In this document: piece by piece, positions 41,954 to 52,300 of the stretch
Position numbering within the stretch: the first letter of the stretch is position 1
Layout: each line of letters begins with the position of its first letter
Program-made: the position numbers and the translations under genes
Source of the DNA: Kalmanozyma brasiliensis GHG001
Lineage: Eukaryota > Basidiomycota > Ustilaginomycetes > Ustilaginales
DNA: 64,000 bases
Direction: 5' to 3'
Assembly: GCF_000497045.1 (NCBI RefSeq)
Contig: NW_015961963.1
Location: 62,001-126,000 of the forward strand
The notes under the pieces: model-generated
Told to the model about the DNA's origin: nothing
The model's database searches: none
What the model saw: only the letters and a program-made list of their open reading frames with translations

Positions 41954-44900
41954 ATGCAGGGTCCCTCGCAGGACAATATGTTCAGGCCACCGGCTCCCAA
42001 CTTCTTCCCACAGCAATCTCGCGATGAGCACCAACAGCAGCATTCGCAGCCATTTGGTCAAGGCGCGCCTCATACCGGCTTCCCAGCCCCGGCCATGCCT
42101 CACCAGCAGACGCAGTTCCATCCTCAGATGCAGTCACACATGCAGTCGCCCACGACACCGCAGCAGAACTTTTCGCAGCAGTTCACTTTCCAATCGCCTC
42201 CGTTCAGCTCGTCAGGCGCTTCTTCTCAGCCGAATCAACCCACCTTTCCTTCATCTTCACAGCCATTCATGCAGCATCAGCAGGCACCAGCTATGCAGCC
42301 TCCTCGTTCGCTCCCTCCGTCCGCAACGAACGCTGCTGCTGGTCCCTCTTCCCATCAGTTCCCGGCAAGCTCGGCTTCTATGCAGCAAGCCCTACTTCCA
42401 CCGAGCTCCAAGGACCAGACCGTCGACGCAAAACGCGCCTATCTCACAACCTTCGAGGATCCTATCGCCGAAGCCTACATCGCTGGTCAGACGCTGGACG
42501 AGCCATTCTATTCAGTAGCTGCGCCGGGCACGGTTTGGCCGACGGATGGATCAATGCCTCTCGACCTCAACTTGATGATCCCGCCGCCTTCGTTGGATCC
42601 CAATGACCCCTCGTCGGGCTTCGCAACTGATCAGAATGGACAGTTCGACTCTCTCTTCTCCGCCAACAATGGCCATAACGGCGGCTCTGACCCTTTCGAC
42701 TCGGCTGCTGCCATCCTGGACGATGCAGGCTTCGCACGTATCACCGAGATCAAGTCGGAACCTGACTTCGACGGCACGGGAGCGAAGGGTACAGACGGAG
42801 ATCAGGATGCTGCAGAACCCTCGTACGCTCACGATGGCAACAGGTCCGGAAGCATATCGGCCGGCTCGACCTCTGGAGCCGCTTCGAAGGACGGCATCCC
42901 ACCTCGCCGCCGAACACGCCGAAGGCAGAACATCAGTTGCGACCAGTGTCGTGCCTCGAAGCGAGGCTGCGACTTCCAGCTGCGTCTCGACGCCGATGGC
43001 AACGACGTATCACAGGGCAACGACGACGAGCAGATGTCGACGGGAAACACTGGAGACAAGCGAAAGATGTCGGACGCGGGACAAGAAAGCATCTCGGGTT
43101 CTGGCAGCAACAAATTGGTATGCTCCAACTGTCAACGGCGAGGCATCGAGTGCACCACCAACTTTGCCGACTCTGTGCGGGAGAGCAAGCAGTCCGCTCA
43201 AAGCAAGGACGAGCCGATACCCCAGGGCAGCAAGAAGCGCGCGATCGCCGACGACACGTCCGAAAACGGCATGCGATCCAAATCGATCTCGAGCGATGGC
43301 AGCTCGCCCGGTCCACACAACCAAGAAGCGCGAGAACAGCTGCTCAAAACATTCCAGAATCGCGACGAGTCGCAGATGCTGTCGACCACGGGGCAGAATG
43401 TCCGTTTCGCCCAGCGCGCCGACTCGTTGCTCCTCACTACCAACCGCATGCGTCTCTACGTCCACACCGTCGAGCCGAACGCCAACCTGTGGCTGTCGAG
43501 AGCCTGCTCGCCGCTGCGCACGGACGGCGATCTCGGTGCATACATCAAGAGCGCCATCGGACTCGACGCATTGGATCTATCTCAAAAACTCTGGGCCAGC
43601 TGGCACGTCGACGCTCCCTCAGCACGCAAAGAACACCAGCCGAACCTCTTCTACCTCGTCTACGGGCTCGATCACCTCGGTGGAGAGATGGGCGTGTGGG
43701 GCGAAAAGCCGCAGCAGTTCACACAAGCGAGCGCGTCGCAGCCTCGTGGCGCTGGAACGGCACAGGAGGCATCGGCGCAGTTCAGCGACATCATCTCCGA
43801 CATCATGGGCATGGGTCCTGGCGGCTGGAGGCGATCCAAGAGGGATCTGATGATCGATGAAGCGGTCAAGGCTGCCATGTTGGCATACGCCTGCCAGTTC
43901 AGACTGGATGACGAGATGACATCTACCAGTGCGGATGCAGCCTCGCGCAAGGCGGTGGACGGCAAGAACTACCGTGATGCGCACGATCGGATCGCGACGG
44001 CAGCGTGGAAGCGCGCGAGATCGCTCATTTTGCAATTGGCGCCACGTCGGTCTTGCCGTATCGCATACGGGCTGTTCTTGTTCGGCGTCACGGCTCCCCC
44101 ACCCGGCGCTTTGACCGAGGGAGGCGCTCGATCGGGTGCAGATGCCGCCGAAGATGCTGCTTTTGCACTGGAAACCGCCTCGCGACATCTCGAGTGGTTC
44201 GTCAAACGATGCCGCGACCTGGTACGCACGGTGGACAAGGCCTCGACCAACCCGCTGCTCAGCGCCAACCCGCAAGTCAAACAGCAGCGACGCATCGCCA
44301 CGGATCTCATGGGACTCGCCGAATCGCTCGGCTGGTTCGGTCTGTTGATCGACACGGTGACGCACGTCTCGCAAGGCCGACGATCGAGCATGCGCGAAGA
44401 CAACCTGGTCTATCAGTCGTCCGGCATCGGGTCGGGTACCGATCCTGGCGTCAAGCACGGTCCCGTCCCCTCACCTGGTAGCGATGGTAGTGCCCCCGAC
44501 CGCACAGCAGAAGCGCTCTTTGCCATGCAGGACACGCTCAACCTCCTCCCCTCTCGTCAGGCCCCCCCTGGCGCGTTCCCCGGTACATCCGAGTCGTACA
44601 TGCACGAAGATCCGGAGGACGATGGGACGTTCCCCGTCGACACGGAGATGTCGCGGCGCATCATGGAGCGTGCTGCGTGTGCACGGGATCTCATCCCCGC
44701 CCTTCTCCGAAATCCTGGCGCTCTAGCCAATGCGATTCCGTTCGACGTGCTGATCGGCGCTAACGACCCCGATGCGCCCACCGGCCCCGCAGGCGGCTCG
44801 ATCATCAACATCAACAACCCGGGTGGCGGGCTCAACGAGCAAGTGGTCCTCCTCGGCGTCGCTTGGGGCACTGCAGTGGAAGTGTACATCTGGCGTCGCG

Positions 44901-45847
44901 TCGGAGTGCTTCATACCGCCTCCGAAGCGTTGCTCTCCACCACCGACCCGGTCCAAGCGCTCATCGCCGCCGGCGGCGCCGCAATGGTGAGCGAGAAAAT
45001 CGAAAAGATGGTCATGAACGTCATCGAGGCCATCCGGCTGTTTCATAACATCTTTGATCATCTCATCGCCAGAGCGCTGGACGAGTTTGTTCATCTGTCC
45101 AGACAGGGGAGGACGATGTTGAGCTTTTTTGTGATCCATATCCATTTGGGGGTGTTGCACTTTGTGCAGTTGGCCAAGAGGATTGAGGCGAAGGAGTTGG
45201 AGTTGATTCAAGCGTTCAACGCTGGAGGGGGAAGTGGGAAGAGTTCTCCGTCGAGTGGCGTTTCGCCGATGACGACGAGTTCTCCCAGTGGTACGTCTCC
45301 GAAAGGCGCAACCGGAGGTGGTTCACCTCCGAAGCCAACCCGTCCACAGCTTCGCTCCAACATGCTACTGTCCGCAATGGAACGTCGAATGATCGGCAAA
45401 TCCGCCGCATTGGGTATGGCCCGCATGGCGTCGCTGATCAACGCCGAATCGTCCAAACTCGAATCCGCCGCTCGCGTCGGTCGTCTCACCCCCACACCTA
45501 GCGATGGAAAACGTCGCAAAGGCTCCTTCTACGCCTCACCCGTCGAAGACTTCACCCCAATCGAAGACAGCGCCAATGCCCCCTGGCGCCATCCTTACCC
45601 AGCCATGGTAGCCGACGTGCTCAAGTTGAGCTCCCAACAACTGCACGACGAGATCTGGGATCAACTGATTGCGGTTCCGCGCGATGAGGTGGAGCTGAAG
45701 GTGCTGATGGACAACTTCAATGTGTTGTTGGAAGGGTTTGGACGGATGTTGCATGCCGTACCTGGGTTGGGGAGTTATAAGAAGACACTGGGCGATTTGG
45801 AGAATGCTAGGGACACAGCGGCGTTTGTTGCTAGTCAGAACGGGTAG
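41954..45847 (+). CDS. Zn2Cys6 transcription factor with an expanded zinc-cluster loop
   Basis: 1297 residues from the ATG at 41954. Residues 1-170 are Gln/Pro/Ser/Phe-rich and activation-domain-like, and an acidic stretch follows. A basic run (RRRTRRRQNIS) leads into the zinc cluster: Cys329, 332 and 339 (CDQCRASKRGC), then 50 residues, then Cys390, 393 and 400 (CSNCQRRGIEC). The usual loop is about 5-12 residues, so this spacing is exceptional; all six cysteines and the basic residues are intact. The C-terminal 850 residues contain helical stretches like fungal regulators, but I do not recognise a defined middle homology domain. It sits between PKS-A and PKS-B, which makes it a candidate pathway regulator; a general regulator is equally possible. 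Confidence 0.85.
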   Translation: MQGPSQDNMFRPPAPNFFPQQSRDEHQQQHSQPFGQGAPHTGFPAPAMPHQQTQFHPQMQSHMQSPTTPQQNFSQQFTFQSPPFSSSGASSQPNQPTFPSSSQPFMQHQQAPAMQPPRSLPPSATNAAAGPSSHQFPASSASMQQALLPPSSKDQTVDAKRAYLTTFEDPIAEAYIAGQTLDEPFYSVAAPGTVWPTDGSMPLDLNLMIPPPSLDPNDPSSGFATDQNGQFDSLFSANNGHNGGSDPFDSAAAILDDAGFARITEIKSEPDFDGTGAKGTDGDQDAAEPSYAHDGNRSGSISAGSTSGAASKDGIPPRRRTRRRQNISCDQCRASKRGCDFQLRLDADGNDVSQGNDDEQMSTGNTGDKRKMSDAGQESISGSGSNKLVCSNCQRRGIECTTNFADSVRESKQSAQSKDEPIPQGSKKRAIADDTSENGMRSKSISSDGSSPGPHNQEAREQLLKTFQNRDESQMLSTTGQNVRFAQRADSLLLTTNRMRLYVHTVEPNANLWLSRACSPLRTDGDLGAYIKSAIGLDALDLSQKLWASWHVDAPSARKEHQPNLFYLVYGLDHLGGEMGVWGEKPQQFTQASASQPRGAGTAQEASAQFSDIISDIMGMGPGGWRRSKRDLMIDEAVKAAMLAYACQFRLDDEMTSTSADAASRKAVDGKNYRDAHDRIATAAWKRARSLILQLAPRRSCRIAYGLFLFGVTAPPPGALTEGGARSGADAAEDAAFALETASRHLEWFVKRCRDLVRTVDKASTNPLLSANPQVKQQRRIATDLMGLAESLGWFGLLIDTVTHVSQGRRSSMREDNLVYQSSGIGSGTDPGVKHGPVPSPGSDGSAPDRTAEALFAMQDTLNLLPSRQAPPGAFPGTSESYMHEDPEDDGTFPVDTEMSRRIMERAACARDLIPALLRNPGALANAIPFDVLIGANDPDAPTGPAGGSIININNPGGGLNEQVVLLGVAWGTAVEVYIWRRVGVLHTASEALLSTTDPVQALIAAGGAAMVSEKIEKMVMNVIEAIRLFHNIFDHLIARALDEFVHLSRQGRTMLSFFVIHIHLGVLHFVQLAKRIEAKELELIQAFNAGGGSGKSSPSSGVSPMTTSSPSGTSPKGATGGGSPPKPTRPQLRSNMLLSAMERRMIGKSAALGMARMASLINAESSKLESAARVGRLTPTPSDGKRRKGSFYASPVEDFTPIEDSANAPWRHPYPAMVADVLKLSSQQLHDEIWDQLIAVPRDEVELKVLMDNFNVLLEGFGRMLHAVPGLGSYKKTLGDLENARDTAAFVASQNG

Positions 45848-46333
45848 GTGGTTGCGGGCGAGGGCGATGTGACACGCGGGAGGCGAGTTGAGTGCAAGAG
45901 AAGATCTTCAGAAGCATTCTTGTGTGGCGTGTGTGCGAGTGTCGTGAGTGGCAGAAAAGTGAGACGGCTTGAACGGGTCAGCTCTGGTGTGTTCGGACCG
46001 AGGCACGTGCAGCCAGCATCGAGAGATGGAGGGCGCTGGTTTCGTTGGGGATCTGCCAGAAGGGCAAAGCTCAGCAGGCCAAGCCCCAGCGGGATGCAGC
46101 TCGTGGAAGACGCCCCACATCAGACTTCACACTCGTCACAGGCGATCATGAGGAGGGGAGACACTTGATTTGACACAAACTTTGGGCGACATAGGCTGAA
46201 CGATACGAGAACTGATCTTTTTGGGTCGATGCTGAAGCGGATGAGTAGTGAGGTCATACAGTGAGTATGGATCAGGGTACGACTTGTACCGAAGCGTTGA
46301 CGGGGACTGAGACGCCGAGGCGCTCGTTGGAGC
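45848..46333. other. Intergenic, convergent transcription factor / PKS-B
   Basis: 486 bases between two 3' ends; no gene or clear element seen. Confidence 0.4.
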
Positions 46334-49300
46334 CTAAAGGGGCAACGCCGCGCGACAAGCTTCCTGCAAGCACTGCGCAACACTGCCCACCGCCGGCTCG
46401 CGTACGAGTGTAAAGTGGTTCGCCTCTGCGATCGGGCTGACGCCGATCGTTCCCACCGGGAGCAGCTGCTGCCATCCATCTGCGCCGCTCTTCTCCGCTC
46501 GGTTGGGGCGGAAGAGCCACTTGACCGTCTCGTTGACCTCCTTGATATCGGCGATCTTACCAGGCAGCGGATGGTTGGCGACGATATACCACGTTTTTGG
46601 GATCTTGTTCTTGTCGCCTAGCTCGACGGGTGACGGCTTCCACCCGACGAGGCTGTCCACCGTCGCTTTGAAATGCTTGACGAGCTTATCGGAGAGCGCA
46701 GGCGGGGCAATGTCCTTCACCTCGGGCGCAGTGAAGATCCAATCCACGATGCTCATCGGTAGAGGCGGGTAGAGGATCGGACAAGGCGAGTCGAGCAAAA
46801 ACAGACCCGCGACTCTGTCGCTGGCGGGACCGTTGGACGTGGCGAGCAAGCGTGCGATCTCGAAGGCGACCATGCCGCCAAAGCTCCATCCGCCGACAAG
46901 CCATGGACCGATGGGCTGGACGAGCTGCATGCTCGCGAGATAGTGTTGTGCAATCGGGGCGATTCCGCCGGTCCAGGTGGTGGCGTCGGCGAGGTACGGC
47001 GAGTTGAGCGAGTAGACGGGGCGGTCAATGGCGTGGAAGTTCTGATAGACAGTCGACATGCCGGAGCCGTCGGGGAGCAAGAACAGCGGTGTACTGCAGG
47101 ATGGGTCGCTGCCCTGGCGCAGGAGTACGGGCTTCTTTGCGGGAGGGACGATGATGTTGACGGCTTTGCCGGGTGGAGGCTGTGTGACGGCTTCCGAGAC
47201 GGTCGCACCGTTGCTGGAGGGTTCACCGAGCTCGGCTGCTAGGAACGCGTGAATCTCACGAAGTGAGGTGCAGTCCATGAAGAGCGAGGACGGTAGCTCG
47301 ATCGGTAGCGCTCCGGTCAGGTTGCCGAGGACGAGCAGCGACATGAGCGAGTCCATACCCAGGTCGGCGAGGTTGGCCTCACCGTCGATGCTTCCTTCTG
47401 CCACACCAAGCTCGGTCTCGATGGTGGTCCGGATCGTCTTAAAGGCTTCCTCGACGGCCGAGTTGCTGTGCGTCTCTTTCGAGTCTTTGCTCATCTGTGC
47501 TGGGCTTACATCTGCCATCGGGGGGAAGTGCGGGCTGGCTGGAGCTTCCTCTGCAGCCGTTGCGGGGACAGCGCCCTGGTGCTGGGTGTCATCACCATCG
47601 GCGTCGTCACCAGCTTGCTCTCGGATCCATTGCAGCAGCTCTGCAGGGCTGTCGCACTCCAGGAACAGCGACTGCGGGATCTCAAAGCCAAGATGCAAAG
47701 CCTCCAAGGTTGAGATACACACCAAAGACATGAGACTGTCGAGCCCGAGGTCGGCGAACTTGACGCCGGGCTTCATCTCTTCGACCGCGATGCCCAACTC
47801 CGCCGCTAGGACTCCCAGCACCTTGTTGAAGGTGTCCATCGCACGACCTGTCGACGCCACGGGGACAGCCTTGCTGTCGACCGGCTGAGTAGCAGCCACC
47901 CGTGGAGCGGGATCATGTGCCGAGATTGTCGGGTTTTCGGAAGGAGCTGCCTTCGTACCGGCGGCAGCAAGAGGGGGCGATACGGGCGCTTGTCTAGACG
48001 CAGCTTTGCTTGGGACGCGATCGACTTCGCCGAGACGGACACGGCTGAGCTCTGCGACGATTTCGTCGTCAGTGTTGAGAACCAGAATGTTGATTCCGAA
48101 TTCGTGCGGAGACACGACTGGCTCGCGGGAAGACCGCGAGATGTAGACGACGTAGCCGGGTCTTGTGCTGGAAGCCCTGTCTAGCTCTTCGAGCCAATGA
48201 TTGCAGAGCACGAGCTCCTCCACGGATAGGAATCCGAGACCCGCGTCGATCTGAGAGTCCATACTGTGCGCATACCAGCGAGCGCAATCCTCGAGGCCAG
48301 AGGTGATAGAAGGCAGCGCAGAGATCCCGTGTGCAGAGCCGGGCTCCCGCGGCGGGACGGCCATACTGAAGACAGCATCGGATGATTGAGCACTGAGATA
48401 GGCGGCTCTAATGGACTTTACTCTGCTGTCCGGGTCGCTCAGCAGCGTCTTGTAGACGAACGTAGCGGAGAACAGCTCGCCTTCCTCTTTGACGGCGGCG
48501 ATCCTGTCGAGAACCATCCCCTGAAGAATCGACCATCGCTTCAATATAGACCCGCGCTCCACTAAAACGAACTCACAGCCGCCAATCCGCGGAGTGTCAT
48601 CTCCTGCTCGGAACTGGACGTATCCTTCGGTTTCCGACGCCAGCCGCTTGGCACATTGCACTGAGATGGTGATGGAGCGGTCGCGAGACCAGTGCTCTGC
48701 TGCGTCACGGAAGCCGAGGTCGCAGAGAAGCAAGTCGCAGTCCAGATTCGTTCCCTCGATTGATTCAGTTGCCTCTCTGATCGACTCTGCCATCAGTTCC
48801 ACCATCATAGCACAAGGCGATCTTGTTTCGAGGAAAATGAGCTCGGCTTCCTCAGCGAGGTCTGCACGATATGTTCTCGAGCTTTGCTGGGCCCCGATCT
48901 GTTTGGTCAGCAGCAGTTGTGTAGGAGCCTCAAAGTCGTTCGTGTCGACTGGCTCTGATACAGTCTTTTCGACAGCAGGAGAAGAACCTTGGATGAGAGG
49001 CACGCGCGGCAGTAGATTGCGATCGTGGTACTCCATCCAGTGTTGCTGCAGATGGAACGGGTAGGTTGGCAGCGTGTTGATGAAAGAAAGTCTCGCTAGG
49101 TGGGGCCGGAAGAGCTCGATCCAACGAATTGTGTACCCTTGCTGGTGCAAGCGTCCGAGCGTGGCTAGCAGAGACGTGTGCAGCTCTTTGGGATCCGCGG
49201 ACTGAGGAGACTGGGTGATCTGCCCTGCCGACGAAGGAGCAGAAATGCTTACGATATCATCGATCTTGATCCACAGGTGACGGTCGGGACCGCCACTGTT

Positions 49301-52300
49301 CGAAATTGTCGACAGCGCCTCTTGCACATCAGCGCATTGCTCTGAAAGCATGGCGAGAAGCTTGGCATTAGCGTCGCCTTCGATGGCGGACGGGTGTACA
49401 CCGCAGTCGGTCAGGAGCGCAAATACGCAAAGTTGCATGAGACGCAAGTCCCTGTCTGGACTCTGAGCCTTGTTGGTGGAGACCAAGCCGACAGTGAGGT
49501 CTTCATATCGATTGCGGAGTCCGAGAGTCGACACAAAGCAAGCCTGCAGAGATTGGCACGATGAGGGATCGGGAGTCTGGAAAACGAAGCCGAGCGGCGG
49601 GAGGTCGGCGCGTGCCTTTGCCTCGACAAAGTCGGCCCCGCGAAGGCGGCGGATGAGCTCATCTTGATCGGAGGCGACCACGCTAAGGCGAAAAGGGTGG
49701 TGCGTTCTACGGCAAGCCAGGCTGTAGCTCAAATCGGCCAGGTTGACTTCTCGCTGAAGAAAGTTGATGAGAGCTTTCTTCATCATGTCCGCAGACTCTT
49801 TGGTCTTCGCAGAGAGCACAAAGATCCAGGCTGTTTCGGTCCGTGTGGATGCAATATTGGAGGCCGAGTGATGCATCGCTGCATCCCCGCCGCTCGTAGG
49901 AGCTCCGACCAGCACGACGCCGTGCGACTCGGTGCTGGCAAGACTGTTGACCAGAATGAGCCGCTGACCCTTTCGATCCTGGGCAGATGGCAGCATCTGT
50001 GCTTGGATCGGCACGAACAAGGCAGAGCTGGCGCATGCTTCAGCGATCTTGACCTGCAGCTCGGAGGGGTGAGTGATCGAGACCTGACGTGGAACGCTTC
50101 CCCGCTCGAGCATCAGCACGGCCTTGATGACCGACGCCATCGCGGACACCGCCTCGCCTGCACCGATGTTTGGCCTCGAGCTCGCGACTGAGATCCGATC
50201 TTCTGGTCTTGTGTCGTGTGAAACGTGAGCCTGGTCCAGCAAGCGCTTGAAAGAGTCGAACTCAGTTGCTTCTCCTTGTTGAGTATGGTAGCCGCTCGCT
50301 TCAATGTGCACAATGTCGGACGCGCTTACGCCTGCCTCGGACATAACCCGAGTCAGGAATTGCGACTGAAGAGCGCCAGCCTCCTCGACGTCGTCGCTGT
50401 ATCCATGATAGGTGGTTCTCGCTGCCGGAAGCGTGGCCAGGATCGTGTCTCCGTCTGTAAGTGCGGTTGAGCGCCGCTTCAACAGCAAGACGCCGCAGCC
50501 ATCACCCCTTGTCTTGCCGTCCAGCTTGGAGGAAAAGGTGGCATTCGTGCCGGTGCGGGACAGGATGCCTTCCTTGTCCATGGCGATGAACATCTGTGGC
50601 TGCGTCAAGACGGTGACGGCGCCCGTCAGTGCCACGTCGCACTGTCCACTGAGAAGTGCTCGCCTAGACCACTGGATCGCCGATACCGCTGAGCACTCGA
50701 GGCTGTCCACCGACACGCTGGGTCCTTCCCACTTCAGCGAGAATGAGACGTGGCCTGGAATGAAGGCGCGAATGTTGCCCGTGATGAAGTAGCTTCCGAT
50801 GTTCCAGCTGGCGTTCTCTCGATAGTCGTCCCAGCTCGCTGACATGCAGACGGCGATGCGTTTGCCATCGAATGCGGAAGGAGAATTGGCTTCGGCCGAG
50901 TATCCTGCTCGCTCGAGAGCCTCGTAGGAGCAAAGCATGACGAGACGGTGCTGCGGATCGAGCTGCTCGATCTCCTTGGGCGACATGCTAAAGAGACGAG
51001 CGTCCATCGACTTGATTACGTCCTCGGGCAACGCATGCATGTGCCTCGCCTTCGTCTGATTAATACCGTCTCCGTAGTATGCGTCGATGTCGAAGAGGTG
51101 CTTGGGGATCTCGGTGACTGTGGATCTTCCGGTCTCGAGGCATGTCCAAAGCTGCTCGGGAGTGCGGACATCGCCAGGGAAGCGGCAAGCCATTGACACG
51201 ACGACGATCTCCTCGCCGTCCACATCCGGCTGTGGCAAAAGGACAGCCTTCGGGATCGAATGTCCTAAGTTGCTCATGTGCTCTGAGAGCAGAGAAGGGA
51301 CGTCGATCACCTTGACTAGATTTGACGAAGGCGTCTCGGCTCTCAGACGCAAGAGACGCGTCTGAAGGTCGGCTGCGAGACCGATGCCTGGACCGACCGA
51401 GACGATGACCATGCTTGCCAGTGGCGCGGACCCAAAGTCTGCCTGATGAAGAACCAGCTCCTCGGAGACCTTGACCCAATCTGCCGTAGCAGACAGGTTG
51501 CTAGCAATGATGACTCGCAGCGCAGCGCGCAAGCTGTCCTCGCGGAGGACGCTCGCATTGACCGTCTCCCACAGGACCTTCTGGCTTGGCGGTAAGGGGC
51601 TGTCGTTGATCAGACTTCGACGCTGAAGATCGAGCATGACCAAATCTACGTCGTGATCGAGTGCTGGCGTGTGATAGGGCGAGTAGATCTTCAGAGGCAA
51701 GACTCGGCACTTCGCACCCATGTGCTCGATCAAGTACGATTTGAAACGTGCCAGCTGCTTTGGTGGGCCTCCGATCGATATCTGATTGAGCGCAATGGCC
51801 GTGACAACGAGAGGCACGGGTTCGTGGAGGGGCCTTTGTTGCTCCAGTTCGTTGAACAGCCGAAGACGCAAATGGACCTTCTCGACGTAGTCCGAGTCCT
51901 TGACCGAGACGATCAGGCTCCAGTTTTCAGACGGCGTCGCGATACTGTCCCCTTGAGTGAGGCGCAGGCGAGCATGTGCCGAACGGAGGCTGATCCAAAA
52001 GCAGATGCGAATCACTTTGATCGCATCCTTGGCGTACGTCCAAATGTTGAGTGGCATAGTAGAAGACTGGACTTCGGCCAATTGACGCAAAGAGAATGCG
52101 GACAGAGCGCCGGTGCAGAAGCCCAAGAGATGGGAGCAGGGCTCGGACAGAGCCTTCCAAGCCTCGTTGAGCTGGACTGAAGCAGTCATGGGCTCGTTGC
52201 CGGGACCATTCGCTTGCGCCACACAGTAGACTGCAACGACGCTCGCGGTCTGGAGAAGACAGAGAAGCACGCCATTGATGACCGGGTCTGTGATATGGTT

